DNA from: Ophiosphaerella korrae
Taxonomy: Eukaryota > Ascomycota > Dothideomycetes > Pleosporales > Phaeosphaeriaceae
Direction of reading: 5' to 3'
DNA length: 64,000 nucleotides
NCBI GenBank assembly: GCA_028456385.1
Contig: JALNQF010000074.1
Span: 1-64,000 of the forward strand
The notes under the pieces were generated by a model. It made no database searches and had not been told where the DNA came from. It saw only the letters and a list, made by a program, of their open reading frames with translations. A program made the translations under genes and the position numbers. Positions within the stretch are counted from its first letter, which is position 1; each line of letters begins with the position of its first letter. Shown in pieces: positions 31,849-42,807 of this stretch.

Positions 31849-32968
31849 ATGGCCGTCGCTGCAAAACCTCTTCTAGTCGGCCTGCTAACGGGCCTATTTC
31901 TTGCCTTTCTAGTACCCCAATTCGTTTCGGTGTTGCGATTGCCGCTACAAGAAGAAGTCACAGGACTAGGGTCCCACTCACCGCTTTCCAAGCCGGACTC
32001 GATGGCGCAAGTACTGAGAGATATTGTTAAACGTGGAGCTGGTGGGTACAAAAGCCTCCTGGCTGCACCCGTCCCCTCGTTATCACGCCACGCGACTTCA
32101 TCTTTTACCTCTTTAGTCTCCAAACAGTCCGCTTTCTCCACCGCTACACCTAAAATGTCCGCACAAAAGTCTTTCATCGATGCTATCAAAGACCGCCGCA
32201 CATTCTACGCACTCAACAAAGAGGCTCCCATCTCTGACAAGAAGATCACCGAAATTGTAGAGAAGGCCGTCTTACATGTCCCGTCCAGCTTCAACTCACA
32301 GTCGACCCGTCTTGTTGTCCTGTTAAACAAGGAACACGATATTTTTTGGGATCATGTCCTCGATGTCTTGAAGCCCCTCGTATCTGCGGAGAAGTTCCCC
32401 GAGACGAAGGAGCGGGTCGACGGCTTCAAGAGCGCATATGGAACTGTAAGTCTCTCTTTTCACACGTACCAGAGAATCATTCTTCAGAGAATGGCCCGAA
32501 CTCTATTATGGAGTTTTAAGCTTCCGGCCAGGACGCTCGAGTCTGGCCCCACATGATGACCACATTCCACTCGCATCTAACAGTCTCACCCAGTCCCGTG
32601 ACTATTCCTACAGTAACTAACATTGCACCTAGATTCTCTTTTACGAAGATCCCGAGCCTGTCGAAAAGCTGCGTAAAGAGTGGCCACCTTACGCGCACCA
32701 CTTTGGCGACTGGTCTGAGCACACTAATGCCATGCACCAGTTTGCTCTGTGGGTCGCTCTCGAGGCTGAGGGCTTTGGCGCCAATCTCCAGCACTACAAT
32801 CCAGTCATCGACCAAAAGGTTGCGCAGCAATGGAACGTTCCTCTTGGCTGGAAGTTGAGGAGCGAGTTGGTCTTTGGTGGTCGTATCGCTGGGTCGGGTG
32901 AGCCAGAGGAGAAGCAGCACCAGCCGACATTTGGTACAAGATTGTTTGTGCATGGTGCAAAGGAGTAA
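31849..32968 (+). CDS. Nitroreductase family protein (Hbn1/Frm2-like) with N-terminal extension
   Basis: Exons 31849-32445 and 32633-32968; the 187-bp intron has GTAAGT, an ACTAAC branch and CCTAG, phase 0. The product is 310 residues. The nitroreductase domain starts at about residue 102 (SFIDAIKDRRTFYALNKEAPIS) and includes VPSSFNSQSTRLVVLL, the FMN-binding region, ILFYEDPEPVEKL after the splice, and the C-terminal NVPLGWKLRSELVFGG. Yeast-type relatives are about 200 residues and begin near MSAQKSF here (Met 102). The first 100 residues contain a hydrophobic helix (LLVGLLTGLFLAFLV) and a Ser/Thr/Arg-rich stretch that could target mitochondria or a membrane. Two start sites, giving two locations, are possible. 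The domain is sure; the long N-terminus is less so. Confidence 0.88.
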
Positions 32969-33173
32969 GGCAGTGCAGTACTTACAGAAGTATAGATCTG
33001 CTGACCAAACACTGTGTGGCGACAACGTAGAATATTTTTATGCACATGGCCATGATGAATTAGCTACAAACAAATCAATGAAATAATTATACTGAGTACA
33101 AGTAGGCCACTGAAGGCGTCCCGATCTTTGCCGAAATGGGTATACCTATACACCTCAATGCACATCTTTGCAA

Positions 33174-33184
33174 CCCCCCCCCCC
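33174..33184. repeat. Poly-C tract (11 C)
   Basis: Homopolymer in the short convergent spacer. Confidence 0.9.
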
Positions 33185-33229
33185 TTCCCAAAATAACGCC
33201 TTGCAAATACGCTGCTGCTCTATCGAGCT

Positions 33230-34612
33230 TCACGCTGTGCGTAACTCTGCGAAAATACAACTCAAACCCGTATCGATTTTCCGAGTGTACGTCCCGCCTG
33301 CTAGTAATTGACTTTCTTTATCCGCCCAATCATCCATTTTGTCTGCAGATTTAAAGTCTAAATCACCGAGTTTGCAGTCGAGTTTGAAATTCCCAACACC
33401 AGAAGAGCTATAGTCGACTTTGATGTAAAGTGAGCAATCGCGGAGCGTCATGGCCAGGCGCAAATTGCGTTCGAAAATAGCCTTTGATTGATCATTGTTC
33501 AATCTTGGGCGGTAGAGGATGCCGTGTGGATCGAGTTTCGATTGCAAGAACTTGAGGTGCTGAAGAAGCATTTTTCCGTCGCCTTTAGTAAGGAAAGTGG
33601 CAACGTAATTTCCAATTTGTGTGATCTGTTCTTTTTGTCGTTGAGTTGGTGCCTTCTTATCCCCCACAATTTGCTCTGTCAACCTTGCGAGAATCCATGG
33701 AAATATTGAAGCCCAGCTACCGTTCACTAAACGTAATGGGCATATGTATTTTTGGTTGTTCTTTGGCTTGGCCAACTGCAACGCACAAGTTCGACAACGT
33801 AAGGCGTCAGAAGGTGCCGTTGGCGACTGAGCTAGCCACTTAGGCTTCACTTCTAGCGTGATTGAGGATCCGTTGGTAGGTGACATATCGGGGAGGAGGA
33901 TACCCCACCGTTGTGAGGGTTGAGATTTGGATCCTCTATTCCTTTCCACCACAATAGCATCAGCCTTAGCAGTGAGGTCGGCCATGACAGTAGAAGATAG
34001 GAGAACGCCCTCATGATCCATCAAATATCCTGTCAAATCCCGATCGGGCAGTACAATTGTAGAAGTTGAGGTAGAGAGCGATGGTGGGCAGGTGGTGGCT
34101 TTAATCTCTCCAGGCATGAACAAAGGTCGTACATGGTTATAAAAGCCAGAGATGACCTCATTGGATTGAAGAGTCTTGACAAGGCCTTTATTGACACGAA
34201 GAACTTTGTTGACAAGCACTTGGTAGTGGATTGGTGTTTGTTTGGCGCTATTATTATTGACGTCAATGAAATGGAATGTTTGTGTAGGGTCTCCGTGGGG
34301 ATCTCGTCGGAGTATCTTGAAAATAACATTCGCGCCACCTTGGTTGAGATACTCAAAACAAACGAGAGCTTCATTAGGAACAAGTGTATCTTCGTGATGT
34401 ACAACCTCTGAAGTGCTGAGACAGCGGCGCACTTCAATGCTATCGAATCTGACAAAAGTAGATCTATCTTTGACAGACAGCGAAATTGGATCGAGTACGC
34501 GCGATATGTTTGGCGACCCTGGCGAAATAGGCTTGGTAGGCGACACACGGCGGTCATGAGTCTCGGCCAGGGTAGATATTTGCGGCCCATGAAGGCTCAA
34601 AGGCTTCGCCAT
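33230..34612 (-). CDS. IPK1: Inositol-pentakisphosphate 2-kinase
   Basis: 460 residues, no intron. The enzyme phosphorylates the 2-position of InsP5 to make phytate (InsP6), used in mRNA export and phosphate signalling. Family features seen: the N-lobe ALVCFEYLNQGGANVIFKI (about 82-100), VLVNKVLRVNKG, the core TLEVKPKWLAQSP (about 250), a CRTCALQ metal-site segment (about 276), and the C-terminal RDCSLYIKVDY and LGDLDFKSADKMDDWADKE, matching the conserved D-L-D-x-K-S block. The length is in the usual range. It is divergent to the DUF952 gene at 35219. Confidence 0.92.
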   Translation of the reverse strand: MAKPLSLHGPQISTLAETHDRRVSPTKPISPGSPNISRVLDPISLSVKDRSTFVRFDSIEVRRCLSTSEVVHHEDTLVPNEALVCFEYLNQGGANVIFKILRRDPHGDPTQTFHFIDVNNNSAKQTPIHYQVLVNKVLRVNKGLVKTLQSNEVISGFYNHVRPLFMPGEIKATTCPPSLSTSTSTIVLPDRDLTGYLMDHEGVLLSSTVMADLTAKADAIVVERNRGSKSQPSQRWGILLPDMSPTNGSSITLEVKPKWLAQSPTAPSDALRCRTCALQLAKPKNNQKYICPLRLVNGSWASIFPWILARLTEQIVGDKKAPTQRQKEQITQIGNYVATFLTKGDGKMLLQHLKFLQSKLDPHGILYRPRLNNDQSKAIFERNLRLAMTLRDCSLYIKVDYSSSGVGNFKLDCKLGDLDFKSADKMDDWADKESQLLAGGTYTRKIDTGLSCIFAELRTA

Positions 34613-35218
34613 AGAAGCAGGTAAGGCCGAAGTAATACTGGGCAGTGAATAATTCAGAAAAAAAAGGTAGACAAAAGCTCAGTCGGCGATATTGGGAGGG
34701 GAATGCGGCGTAGGCGAGGTGCATTGACATTTCTACGACTGTGCCATGGTCGCGTTGGAAGACGGTCGGTGAACAACGAATAAATGCGAATGAGTTAGGC
34801 CTGGTAAGTCGCGAATACCGTCAATATTTTCTTCTGTCCACCGCCGCTCCTTGGTCACCTGGCACTCCCGGCGCTATCTCTTACAGCTCAAAGCCTAAAA
34901 ATGGCCGCCAGATGGAAGGCGATCAGTCAACGGGGCCTGGAGACGCTATGAGCGCAAGGAAGTGGTTGATTTCTCTGCACGGTAAGCGAGATGTGAGGGA
35001 ATGTTTTGTTCATGACTACGTGTCGAGGGCAGCTGAGGTTTTGTGGCGCAGGATGAGTCGAAAGGGCCTTCGGACGAATGGTGGCGTATCTTACGTAAGA
35101 AGGGTTGGCCAATCATAACTCCACATGAGACTCGCGAAGGCATCGCGTCTTTAGGAGCCTGAGCCAATGATGACTCCAAAGTCTCAACGTCCCAATTTCT
35201 TGTTGACCTGCTGCCATC
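34613..35218. other. Divergent promoter region (IPK1 / DUF952)
   Basis: 606 bp. An open frame at 34741-35118 overlaps it on the plus strand but has no recognisable domain. Confidence 0.5.
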
Positions 35219-35617
35219 ATGCCCGCCCCATCGCCGCTTCCTGTATTCCTCTACAAGATCCTGCCTTCTGCCCCCTTTTCACCGCTACCCTTAGGTCTGC
35301 CTCTATCAGATCTTGATCGCAATGACGGCTATATTCATCTTTCAACATCGGAACAGGTGGCCCGTACTGCCGATAGATATTTCAGCGATTTCTCAGAGCT
35401 GTGGCTGCTCAAGTTCAAGTATGAGGTGCTGGCCGCGGGCACGAATGGAGATGGCAAGGTGAACCAAGACAGGAAGGGAGAGCTTAAGTGGGAGGATGTG
35501 GGTCATGGCTGTTTTCCTCATCTCTACAACGCGGACCTTGGAAGTGGGAATGTCGAGGAGATTATCAAAATAACAAAAAGTGGGAAATGGATGGATAGTT
35601 TGAGCCTAGAGGGGTAA
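35219..35617 (+). CDS. DUF952 family protein
   Basis: 132 residues, no intron. It has the DUF952 signature: an N-terminal FLYKILP strand, LPLSDLDRNDGYIHLSTSEQVARTADRYF, LLKFKYEVL, and DVGHGCFPHLYNADL near the end. Members are small cytosolic proteins with a fold related to ADP-ribosyl transfer enzymes; the biochemical role in fungi is not settled. ATG 35219 is directly followed by the first domain strand. The length is typical. Confidence 0.88.
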   Translation: MPAPSPLPVFLYKILPSAPFSPLPLGLPLSDLDRNDGYIHLSTSEQVARTADRYFSDFSELWLLKFKYEVLAAGTNGDGKVNQDRKGELKWEDVGHGCFPHLYNADLGSGNVEEIIKITKSGKWMDSLSLEG

Positions 35618-36188
35618 GCCTGCAGGTTAGTGGGCGTCCATGGCCTCGACCAGAGGCATGTCAAGCTGGTTTTGGGCGGTGCGACCTGTTCAGTACATTG
35701 CCGCCATCGCCGGTGACTGATCGACCTGTGGCCTTTCCGACCATGTTGTACGAGCCGCTTGGATTCAGTACCCACTGACCTAGCCATATAGAATGAATTG
35801 TTGGAGACATGAGATGATTTATAAGAACGACCCATGTAAATGATTCAATCCTGTATCAATGGAGAGTACAAATCACAGATATTCAAGGCGTAGCCTCGTC
35901 CAACTTCCAATCAAGCTGTGTACCTAGAGCAATCTTGTAACCCTTGGAAGCCTTGTCGCATTGACATCAATCATCTCATAAGGCCACTTAGCTATCATAA
36001 AGCAAACGGACAAAATAGATACCAGCACCTCCCTTTATTGAACCAACCTACCTAGGTTGATAAAAGTAGCCTAGCTTGGCAGAATTCAAATTAACTACAT
36101 CATTGATTTAGTTTAGCTAATCACGCGTCACCACTTTCTCACAACACCAATTCAGGACGAAAGGACGGCACGATATACGCACACTTAG
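35618..36188. other. Intergenic, 570 bp
   Basis: No gene recognised. Confidence 0.5.
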
Positions 36189-37305
36189 ATGGCAACCCCC
36201 CCCCGGCGTCAGTATAGTAGGAGCGGGACTCGGCGGTCTAACTCTCGGCCGTTGTTTACAATAGCGCAGTATACCATTCTGTACGAGCACACAGCCCAAC
36301 ATAACTACGGTATCACCCTACAAGCTTCCACATATGCTCGACTACTCAAGGTATTTAATTTTGATGAACAAAACTTTCAAAAGTTGGGTTGTAGTTGACG
36401 CTGCGATAGGGGGTTCTCGCAAAATTGATATGAATGATGGCGACAGCCTCCGTGCCAATCGAGAAAAACTTGAACAGTGTTTAAGAGAAGGGATAGACAT
36501 ACACTAGGAACATGTGCTGCAACATATAGATACTTCTCACAGTGACACCAAAACCAAGCTGTGTTTTGAGAAAGGGGGAATAATCCAAAGCGAGGTTGTT
36601 GTTGGCGTAGATGGACCGCATTCCGTGGTTAGGAAATCCTTGCTTCCTGGGGTACAGCTTGCTATCCTGCCATTCGTAGTTTTCGAAGGGAAGAGAGGTA
36701 TCGACCGAGAAGTGTTTGAGGAGAAGATGGCAGCACATATGCAGAATTCAAATGTATGTAACTTCAATATTCGAGATATTCGATTAGATATCAGTGTGGA
36801 TGCTTATACATCCGATAAGGTTAGTATAAGCTGGACTTACTCTCGCTGTTTACGTGGGCCATCGGATACTTTGTATGCTCCTGGCCGAGAACTCTCTGCC
36901 GCGACAAACATTCTTGGGCAATTCTTTCAGGAAATTGCCATATTACATCAAGCAGGTGTGCCGCAACTATTCAGTGAGATATTTGAGGGGGAGACATTGC
37001 GCAAGGATCGTATATTGCACTGGCTTATGCGTACCGTCCTTGTAGAGGAAGAAGAACTTAGCACACTCGAACAGAGCGGTGTTGTACTTTTGGGGGATGC
37101 AGCGCATGCTTCGCCCATTATAGGCGGATCTAGTGCAAATGCAGCAATGTCTGCAGTCCTCAGTCTCGCACCATCTATCGAAGAAGGTGATACCCAAGGT
37201 ATCTAAGATTGGGTCAACGAGAAGTATTTGCCAATGCAAACAGAGGTCAGAAGCGCAGGGGAAAATATTGAGATGCTTCATACCGATTCACCACAACGTC
37301 TATAA
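36189..37305 (+). pseudogene. FAD-dependent monooxygenase pseudogene
   Basis: The fold can be followed from start to end: SIVGAGLGGLTL (36211-36246), YEHTAQHNYGITLQAS in another frame, DAAIGGSRKID back in the first, the DG motif VVVGVDGPHSVVRKS, and the ribityl motif VVLLGDAAHASPIIGGSSAN. Damage: a one-base excess in a run of nine C (36196-36204) just after the ATG; two further frame changes, near 36264-36270 and near 36385; and stops TAG 36262-36264, TAG 36505-36507 and TAA 37204-37206, with the coding-like frame continuing to TAA 37303-37305. All three stops are explained by CpA-to-TpA changes (CAG, TGG and CAA as sources). No intron removes them. It is a dead relative of the enzyme class at 17424, not necessarily a copy of it. 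Confidence 0.85.
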
Positions 37306-38207
37306 TACGTTGGCCTAAGACAGAGGTTTCCACAAATTATACCTGTCGATTCCAAGAAGGATATAATTTTTTAAGCCTGCGATCCGAGTATTGGTGTGAT
37401 AGTCATCATGCTATTAGAGGCACCGCATCTTCAGTTGCTTACTAAACACAATAAAATGTTGAGCATAAGATACACTGTCGTTGGTACATCTAAAGGAGAA
37501 AGATAGATGGAGGTCCTCACACGAATGACGTATCTCGTTCGAAGCTCGAAGGTTTTGCCTGGGCTTGGCGTTTGACGCCTGAAAACACCCAGATGGCCTT
37601 GATGCGTTGAGATTATACTGGAGACATGAGAAGCTTGGTCCCGTGCATGACAATACTGACTCCGGTCTTCCTTCTTCAAGCGTATTGTTAGCTGATGATA
37701 AATAGTGTTAGCCGAAGATCCACGCTCACACTGTTTGAGGTTCTCGGAGTGTGTCATGAGACGCGAAATATCTCATATTGAGTTGAAAGGCTATTTGACT
37801 GCGACCTCAACATTATCATTACGCCAGTATATTACACCGTCTTTCCCTTCGCACTCCATGGGTAAGTGCGCGCCAATTTTAAAGCAAGAATAAGCTGGCA
37901 TGCAAATCGTGTACGTGTAAGGAGGGCTGACCTTCTAAACCCAGAAGAACAGTATGCTCACAGAACCTGCAGTGAGCGAATGCGTATTTCGCCAATGAAA
38001 TCACTGGACAACGCTAATAGATGGAACCCATACCATCAATGCAGAATACGGCTCAAAAAAGATAAAGGAAACGGTCAGCGAGCAAATTTACAGCCAAGGA
38101 ACTTTTGGTAGGTGTGGAACAGGTGAACAGAGGATGTAAGGCTTGCAGTTCTGTGGGAGCTGTGCGTGCTTCGAAAAAGGGATGCACAAAAGTAGAAGGA
38201 ACGAGAC
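37306..38207. other. Intergenic, 0.9 kb
   Basis: Nothing recognised beyond the 3' flanks of the pseudogene and of SSK1. Confidence 0.5.
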
Positions 38208-40693
38208 CTAGAGACGGTTGCCATCTGCTTCTGGGGTCCCGGTTTCGTTCTCCTCCATCAGCGCCGGCGGCGGTACAACGCCTAGACTCTTCCTCTTGTT
38301 TTTCTTTTCTTTTTCCTCCTCTTTTCTGACGCCATTGATAGTATCGGTTGGGCTGGCTGCCACAACGGTGTCCTTCTTCTTTAGAGGCGCAATGCTGGAG
38401 AAGGAGGCCGACATCTTGGTTTTAGAGTCCATCATTTCGTTCTTGTCGGCGAAGTCTTTCCACTTGCGCCAACCGTCGAAGTCGATAAGGGCTTGCATGC
38501 AGCCCCACTCTTTGACTTTACGCTCCAGCCAGACGAAATTAACAGGCTAATTACAAAATTAGTGACAAATACACAACAATGCACAAACAATTAGTTTACC
38601 TTTGTCAAAAAGTCGTTGCAACCTGCCGCCAGTGCTTCGTGCCTGTCGCTTTGCAGCGAGCTCGCCGTGAGTGCAACGATGATGACAGGGCTTTTGAAGA
38701 GGCCCTTGTCGCCTAGTTTGTCATCTTCTTGTGGCTCTTCCGGACGACTTCCGTCTTCTCCTAGCCTGTTGTTCGGCGCCTCGTTGCTTCCGCTGCTGAA
38801 GACGCCAATACTGTTGACTCGCTCTAGTCGCCTGATCTCCTTTGTTGCCTCCAGGCCATTCATGACGGGCAGTTGAATATCCATGAGCACCAAGTGAAAT
38901 CCACCAGCTTTCCACTTGGTGACAGCTTCTTTCCCGTTCATAGCTCGCTGCCACCGGACCTTGAGGCGTTGCATGAAAGCGCCTAGAACACGCAAGTTAA
39001 TGATGTTGTCCTCTACAATCAGGACATTGATTGGCGGCACAGAGCCATCTAGAAGACCGGCTGGCAAGCTAGGTGCATCCATCGGCGGCTTCTTCCTCCG
39101 TTTCTTGGTTGTGGTTGCTGGCTGTGGGGAGGCGACGCGGGGAGTGGAGGGGTTAGATGTTTGGCGAGCATTGGGGTCGGAGGCAACAGGAGGGGTGGGT
39201 ATGGGATTATTTGAGGTCGCAGAGTGTTTGGTGTCCGAGGCAGAGGAGTCGTGACGCGGTCGGTTGGGAGGGCGAGCGGCGGTGGCCGAAGAGGGAATGC
39301 CACCGGCTAGGGTTGTGGGCGAGGCAGTATTGTGTCTGGGGTATTTTGGGCGACTAGAGTGATGCAGTGCCCGCCTCGTGCCGCCAGGAGACGGTAAGGC
39401 AGGGAGCTGGCCGGTGTTGAGCACAGCAATCGAGTGTGGGGCGTGGGGCACGGGGATGCGACCGTCGCCGCCGATAATGGCAGGTGAGGGATTGACGATG
39501 GGCATGGGGGGGAAGTACTCGGTCTGGTGGTGGTTGGCATCGTCGTGGTAGGCATAGTAGGCGGGCACGCGGGGCGAGGGCTTGGGGGTCCTGCGCTGGG
39601 GCACGTCGATAATCAGGGCTTCGTTGACATGCTGGCCGCCGGGGAAGTAGGCATCGAGGGTCCTGCACATTTCCTCCTCGGGGCCCAGGGTGCGGTCGTG
39701 GCCCTTTGCGGCGTCTCGGGGGACGATGCGCAGCGTCACGTCTGGGGCGTCGAAGCTCCTGCCCAGCGAGTTGACGTACTTTTTGAGGATCATGTCGCGT
39801 ACGTCGTCGACCAGGTCATCCTCGCGAATCTGCACCAGGGTGGCCGAGGCATTGGGCCTTTTGACCCAGATCTTGCGGTGCAGCATGGCGGCGCTGAAGG
39901 CGGGCCCGCTGGCGGTTGCTGGCGGCGGCGGCAGCGGCGGCGATGATGGCGATGGCGATGGTGCTGCGGCGGCGGCGCAGGCGGGCGGGGGGAGGTCGGA
40001 GGCTAGCAGCAGCGACTTGATGACGGGTGCATCGGTGGTGGCCACGACAGACTGGCGACGGATGGGCGAGGAAGGAGGGTCCGGCTCAGCAGGAGGCTGG
40101 GCGACCACGCCCGGGTGGATGGGCGTGGGCTCCTGGAGGGTGAGCTGGGGATAGGCAGCGGGCTCGGGCACTGACGAGGGCACTGGCGATGGTGAGGGCT
40201 GCGATAGCGACAGTGATTGGGAGTGGCAGGATCGTCGCTCGATTTGCTGCGAATGGCCAGAGGTTGCAGGCGACAAGCTTCCCTCGGCCCTGTCCGCGTC
40301 GGTCGCGGCTCGCAGTAATTCCGACTTGACCAAGCGCGCGTCGCCGTGGCCGTCGTCGAGGCCGTGGGTGCTGGCAGCCTCGGGCAGCTTGGACAGGCTG
40401 ATGCTCTTGCGCAGCGTGTGGTGGCCAGGCTTGCCGTGTCTGTCGCTGCCAGCCGACGAGGTGATGGAACGCGTTGCCGTCGACGTTCCGCTGCTGCGGC
40501 GTAGGAACTTTGCCCGGGCATTGTTCAGGCGCGTCTTGATGCTGCTCATGCCTGCAACCAGCCAGCTGCGGCGACGAGGGGCATCCAGACGAGAAGGAGA
40601 CAATGTGGCTGTAGGAGCTTGTCTGTAGTTGCCCGTCGGGGCGGCCAGGAGAAATGCAGAAATTACGACGGCGTGCAAGCCCGCGGAGAGCAT
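38208..40693 (-). CDS. SSK1: Ssk1-type response regulator of the osmostress (HOG) pathway
   Basis: Exons 40693-38600 and 38546-38208, with a 53-bp intron (GTAAAC...TTAG) in phase 0, give 810 residues. The long N-terminus is low-complexity, rich in Pro/Ser/Ala. The receiver domain (about 575-730) shows INVLIVEDNIINLRVL (acidic pocket), LVLMDIQLPVMNG (phosphoacceptor Asp), IIVALTAS and, split by the intron, DFLTK-PVNFVWLERKVKEWGC. The last 80 residues are Lys/Glu-rich. In the family the protein takes phosphate from a histidine phosphotransfer protein and, when unphosphorylated, activates the MAPKKK. ATG 40693 opens the frame, but Met 49 (40549, MSSIKTRLNNARAKF) resembles the usual N-terminus and may be the main start. 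Confidence 0.93.
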
Positions 40694-41830
40694 ATGCTAT
40701 CGCCGATGCAACGGCTATCCGACTCCCACGTAGTACCTACCAAGGTACCTACTTGGCGCGACAGAAACTGCATCCGCAAAACAAAGAATGGAAGAAAATC
40801 AAGGAGAGTATGGGGCCAGAGCCGCCAGCTAAGTAATTGCGTCAAACAAGCGTGTTGGCGTGGTGTTTGTCTTGTTCGTGGCAGCTGCAAGGTTCATCGA
40901 CCACCCAACCCTACCTAAGTTGCCTCCTACGCCTACCTTTTGCTTCCTTTCCTGCCTTTGCCATGACCCTAGATAGATATAGGAGATAATGGGCATTGCC
41001 AACTGCAGCTCGCCACCCGCCAACCACGCTGCACGCGTAAGCTTGCTTTCCTTCGTCGCCTCATTTGCGCCTTTCGCCACACTCGTTTCCGCCACACACA
41101 GACTCGCAGCCCGATATCTGTCCGGTTTGCTGCACCCAACCTCGTGTCTTGCATGCATCTTGCAAACCTGCAAATGTCCCCCTCTGTCGATTCGCGGCTG
41201 AGTCGCCTTTGTCTGGTCTTACCGTCTTAGACAGGAGTGAAGCAACCTGGTCTGCCTCTGCCCGACCCACATGCCCATCCTTTCCCAAACCGGATACCCG
41301 CTTCACCTCAATGCCGTACACTCCACGATACACTGAGCCTGAGCGCGTCCATGTCTCGTTCCATCTTGATACATGGCCTTGGCCCCATTACACATACATG
41401 GTCTGCCCGGTCACAGCTCACTGACTCCTTGTCTCCACATATATTTGCAAACATCGTCAGAGCATGGCAATCCACATTCACATCCATATAGGAGAGCAAT
41501 ATATGTGATTCTTGCTTCGACTGCCCGTTGACTCATCATCAAGACTAGGTGTTACCAAGTGTCACCACGTTTCTCTATCTACAGTGTCACGTTCTAAATC
41601 AATACCGCTATGTGCCCAAGTGCTATCACGTTTCTTCATGCACAAACACCACGCCCACCGACCTCTTCACCCCCCCCTTCCCCCCTCCCCAAAGTCTCCA
41701 CCCACCAATCGAGCAGCCATGCTGGAATGTCGCCTCCATCTTCAGTCTACCCATTTAACCGTACCTCATCATCGCATTCTCACCTGCAATCCACTACTCG
41801 CGCACCTGTTTGCTCAAGCAAACCTGCGTC
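40694..41830. other. Divergent intergenic, 1.1 kb
   Basis: Promoter of SSK1 and the region upstream of the small CxxC protein. C-rich tracts around 41672-41690. No gene seen. Confidence 0.5.
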
Positions 41831-42400
41831 ATGCTGCACCCTGACGCCTACACCACACCCCTCGTGAAAGCCGCCCCAACAACATCTCTCTCGCTGCTCA
41901 CTCTGCCAGCATCAGCAGCACCGAAATCCCCGCCGTGTAGGTCGATATTAGAATTGGTCTTAGACCAAATAGACTACCAGACGTTTGACACTCTAGCCTT
42001 GGACGCGCCTTCCTCGCCACAACAATCCCATGCCCAGTCCATTCTCTTCACCTGCCTTCACTGCTACACGCTCAAAACATTTGCCGTGAGCTCAGAGCAA
42101 TCAACACCCATATGTGCAAAGTGCATGCGGCGATTCCAAAGTCGCGAGAAAAAGGAACGGAGGCCCCATCATCTGACCAGCTTCCCGTGTTTGCTAGAGC
42201 CACATGCGAGAGTCAGGCAAAGGGAAAGAGAGGAGGGAGACGATGAAGATGAGAATGGCTATCTGGGCAGGGTGCTGAGTTCTGTGTGGAGAGTAGGGAA
42301 CAAGGGAAAAGGTCAAGTGGAGCGGGGACAGTTTACCAGAAGGAGTATCGAAACGCTCAGAGGGAGAAAGGCGGATAGTGCGACTGTAAAGTCAATATAA
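41831..42400 (+). CDS. Small uncharacterised protein with a CxxC...CxxC zinc-ribbon-like motif
   Basis: 189 residues from the first ATG (41831). Centre: FTCLHCYTLKTFAVSS followed by PICAKCMRRFQSRE, i.e. two CxxC pairs about 20 residues apart, typical of a small zinc-binding knuckle. Before it is a stretch rich in Ser/Pro; after it are a highly charged stretch (REREEGDDEDE) and a basic tail. No named family recognised. The open frame and the paired cysteines make it a likely gene, but a spliced structure or a different start cannot be excluded. Confidence 0.55.
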   Translation: MLHPDAYTTPLVKAAPTTSLSLLTLPASAAPKSPPCRSILELVLDQIDYQTFDTLALDAPSSPQQSHAQSILFTCLHCYTLKTFAVSSEQSTPICAKCMRRFQSREKKERRPHHLTSFPCLLEPHARVRQREREEGDDEDENGYLGRVLSSVWRVGNKGKGQVERGQFTRRSIETLRGRKADSATVKSI

Positions 42401-42807
42401 CAGGACATGTGCTCGTAGTGAAGATTCACAACAATACTCACTGCGGTAGGAAGATGTAGTTTAGCAATGGTTGATTGACCTTAGCGCCTTGAAGGAACGC
42501 TAGAAAGGAATATGTAGGGGTAGTAATGCTAATGTACAGGTCCGCAGCTCGTTTCGTTCACGTGTTCATCCATATCCTGTCGGAGGGGGTACCCTGGTGG
42601 ACACCAACCATATTTGAGGTTGCTGTCTGTCCGTGGGCTCCGCTCACGAAGCCTGGGATGCTTGCTTCGCGGCCATAAGGAGGGTGCAGTGTGTCTGCTT
42701 CCCTCTACTTTGCTTGTGCGATTGCTCCTGCTTGTAACGCTGATTGCGCGCCAGCTTCATGTGCTGCCTTCTCTCACGCCCATAGGCGCTCCGGCTCGTC
42801 GTGCTGT
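42401..42807. other. Convergent intergenic
   Basis: 407 bp, nothing recognised. Confidence 0.5.

Noticed and set aside
34741..35118. 125-codon ORF between IPK1 and the DUF952 gene
   Set aside because: Occupies the divergent promoter and shows no family features.
38105..38329. Cys-containing ORF resembling a zinc cluster
   Set aside because: The spacing does not fit Zn2Cys6 and it overlaps the 3' end of SSK1 on the other strand.
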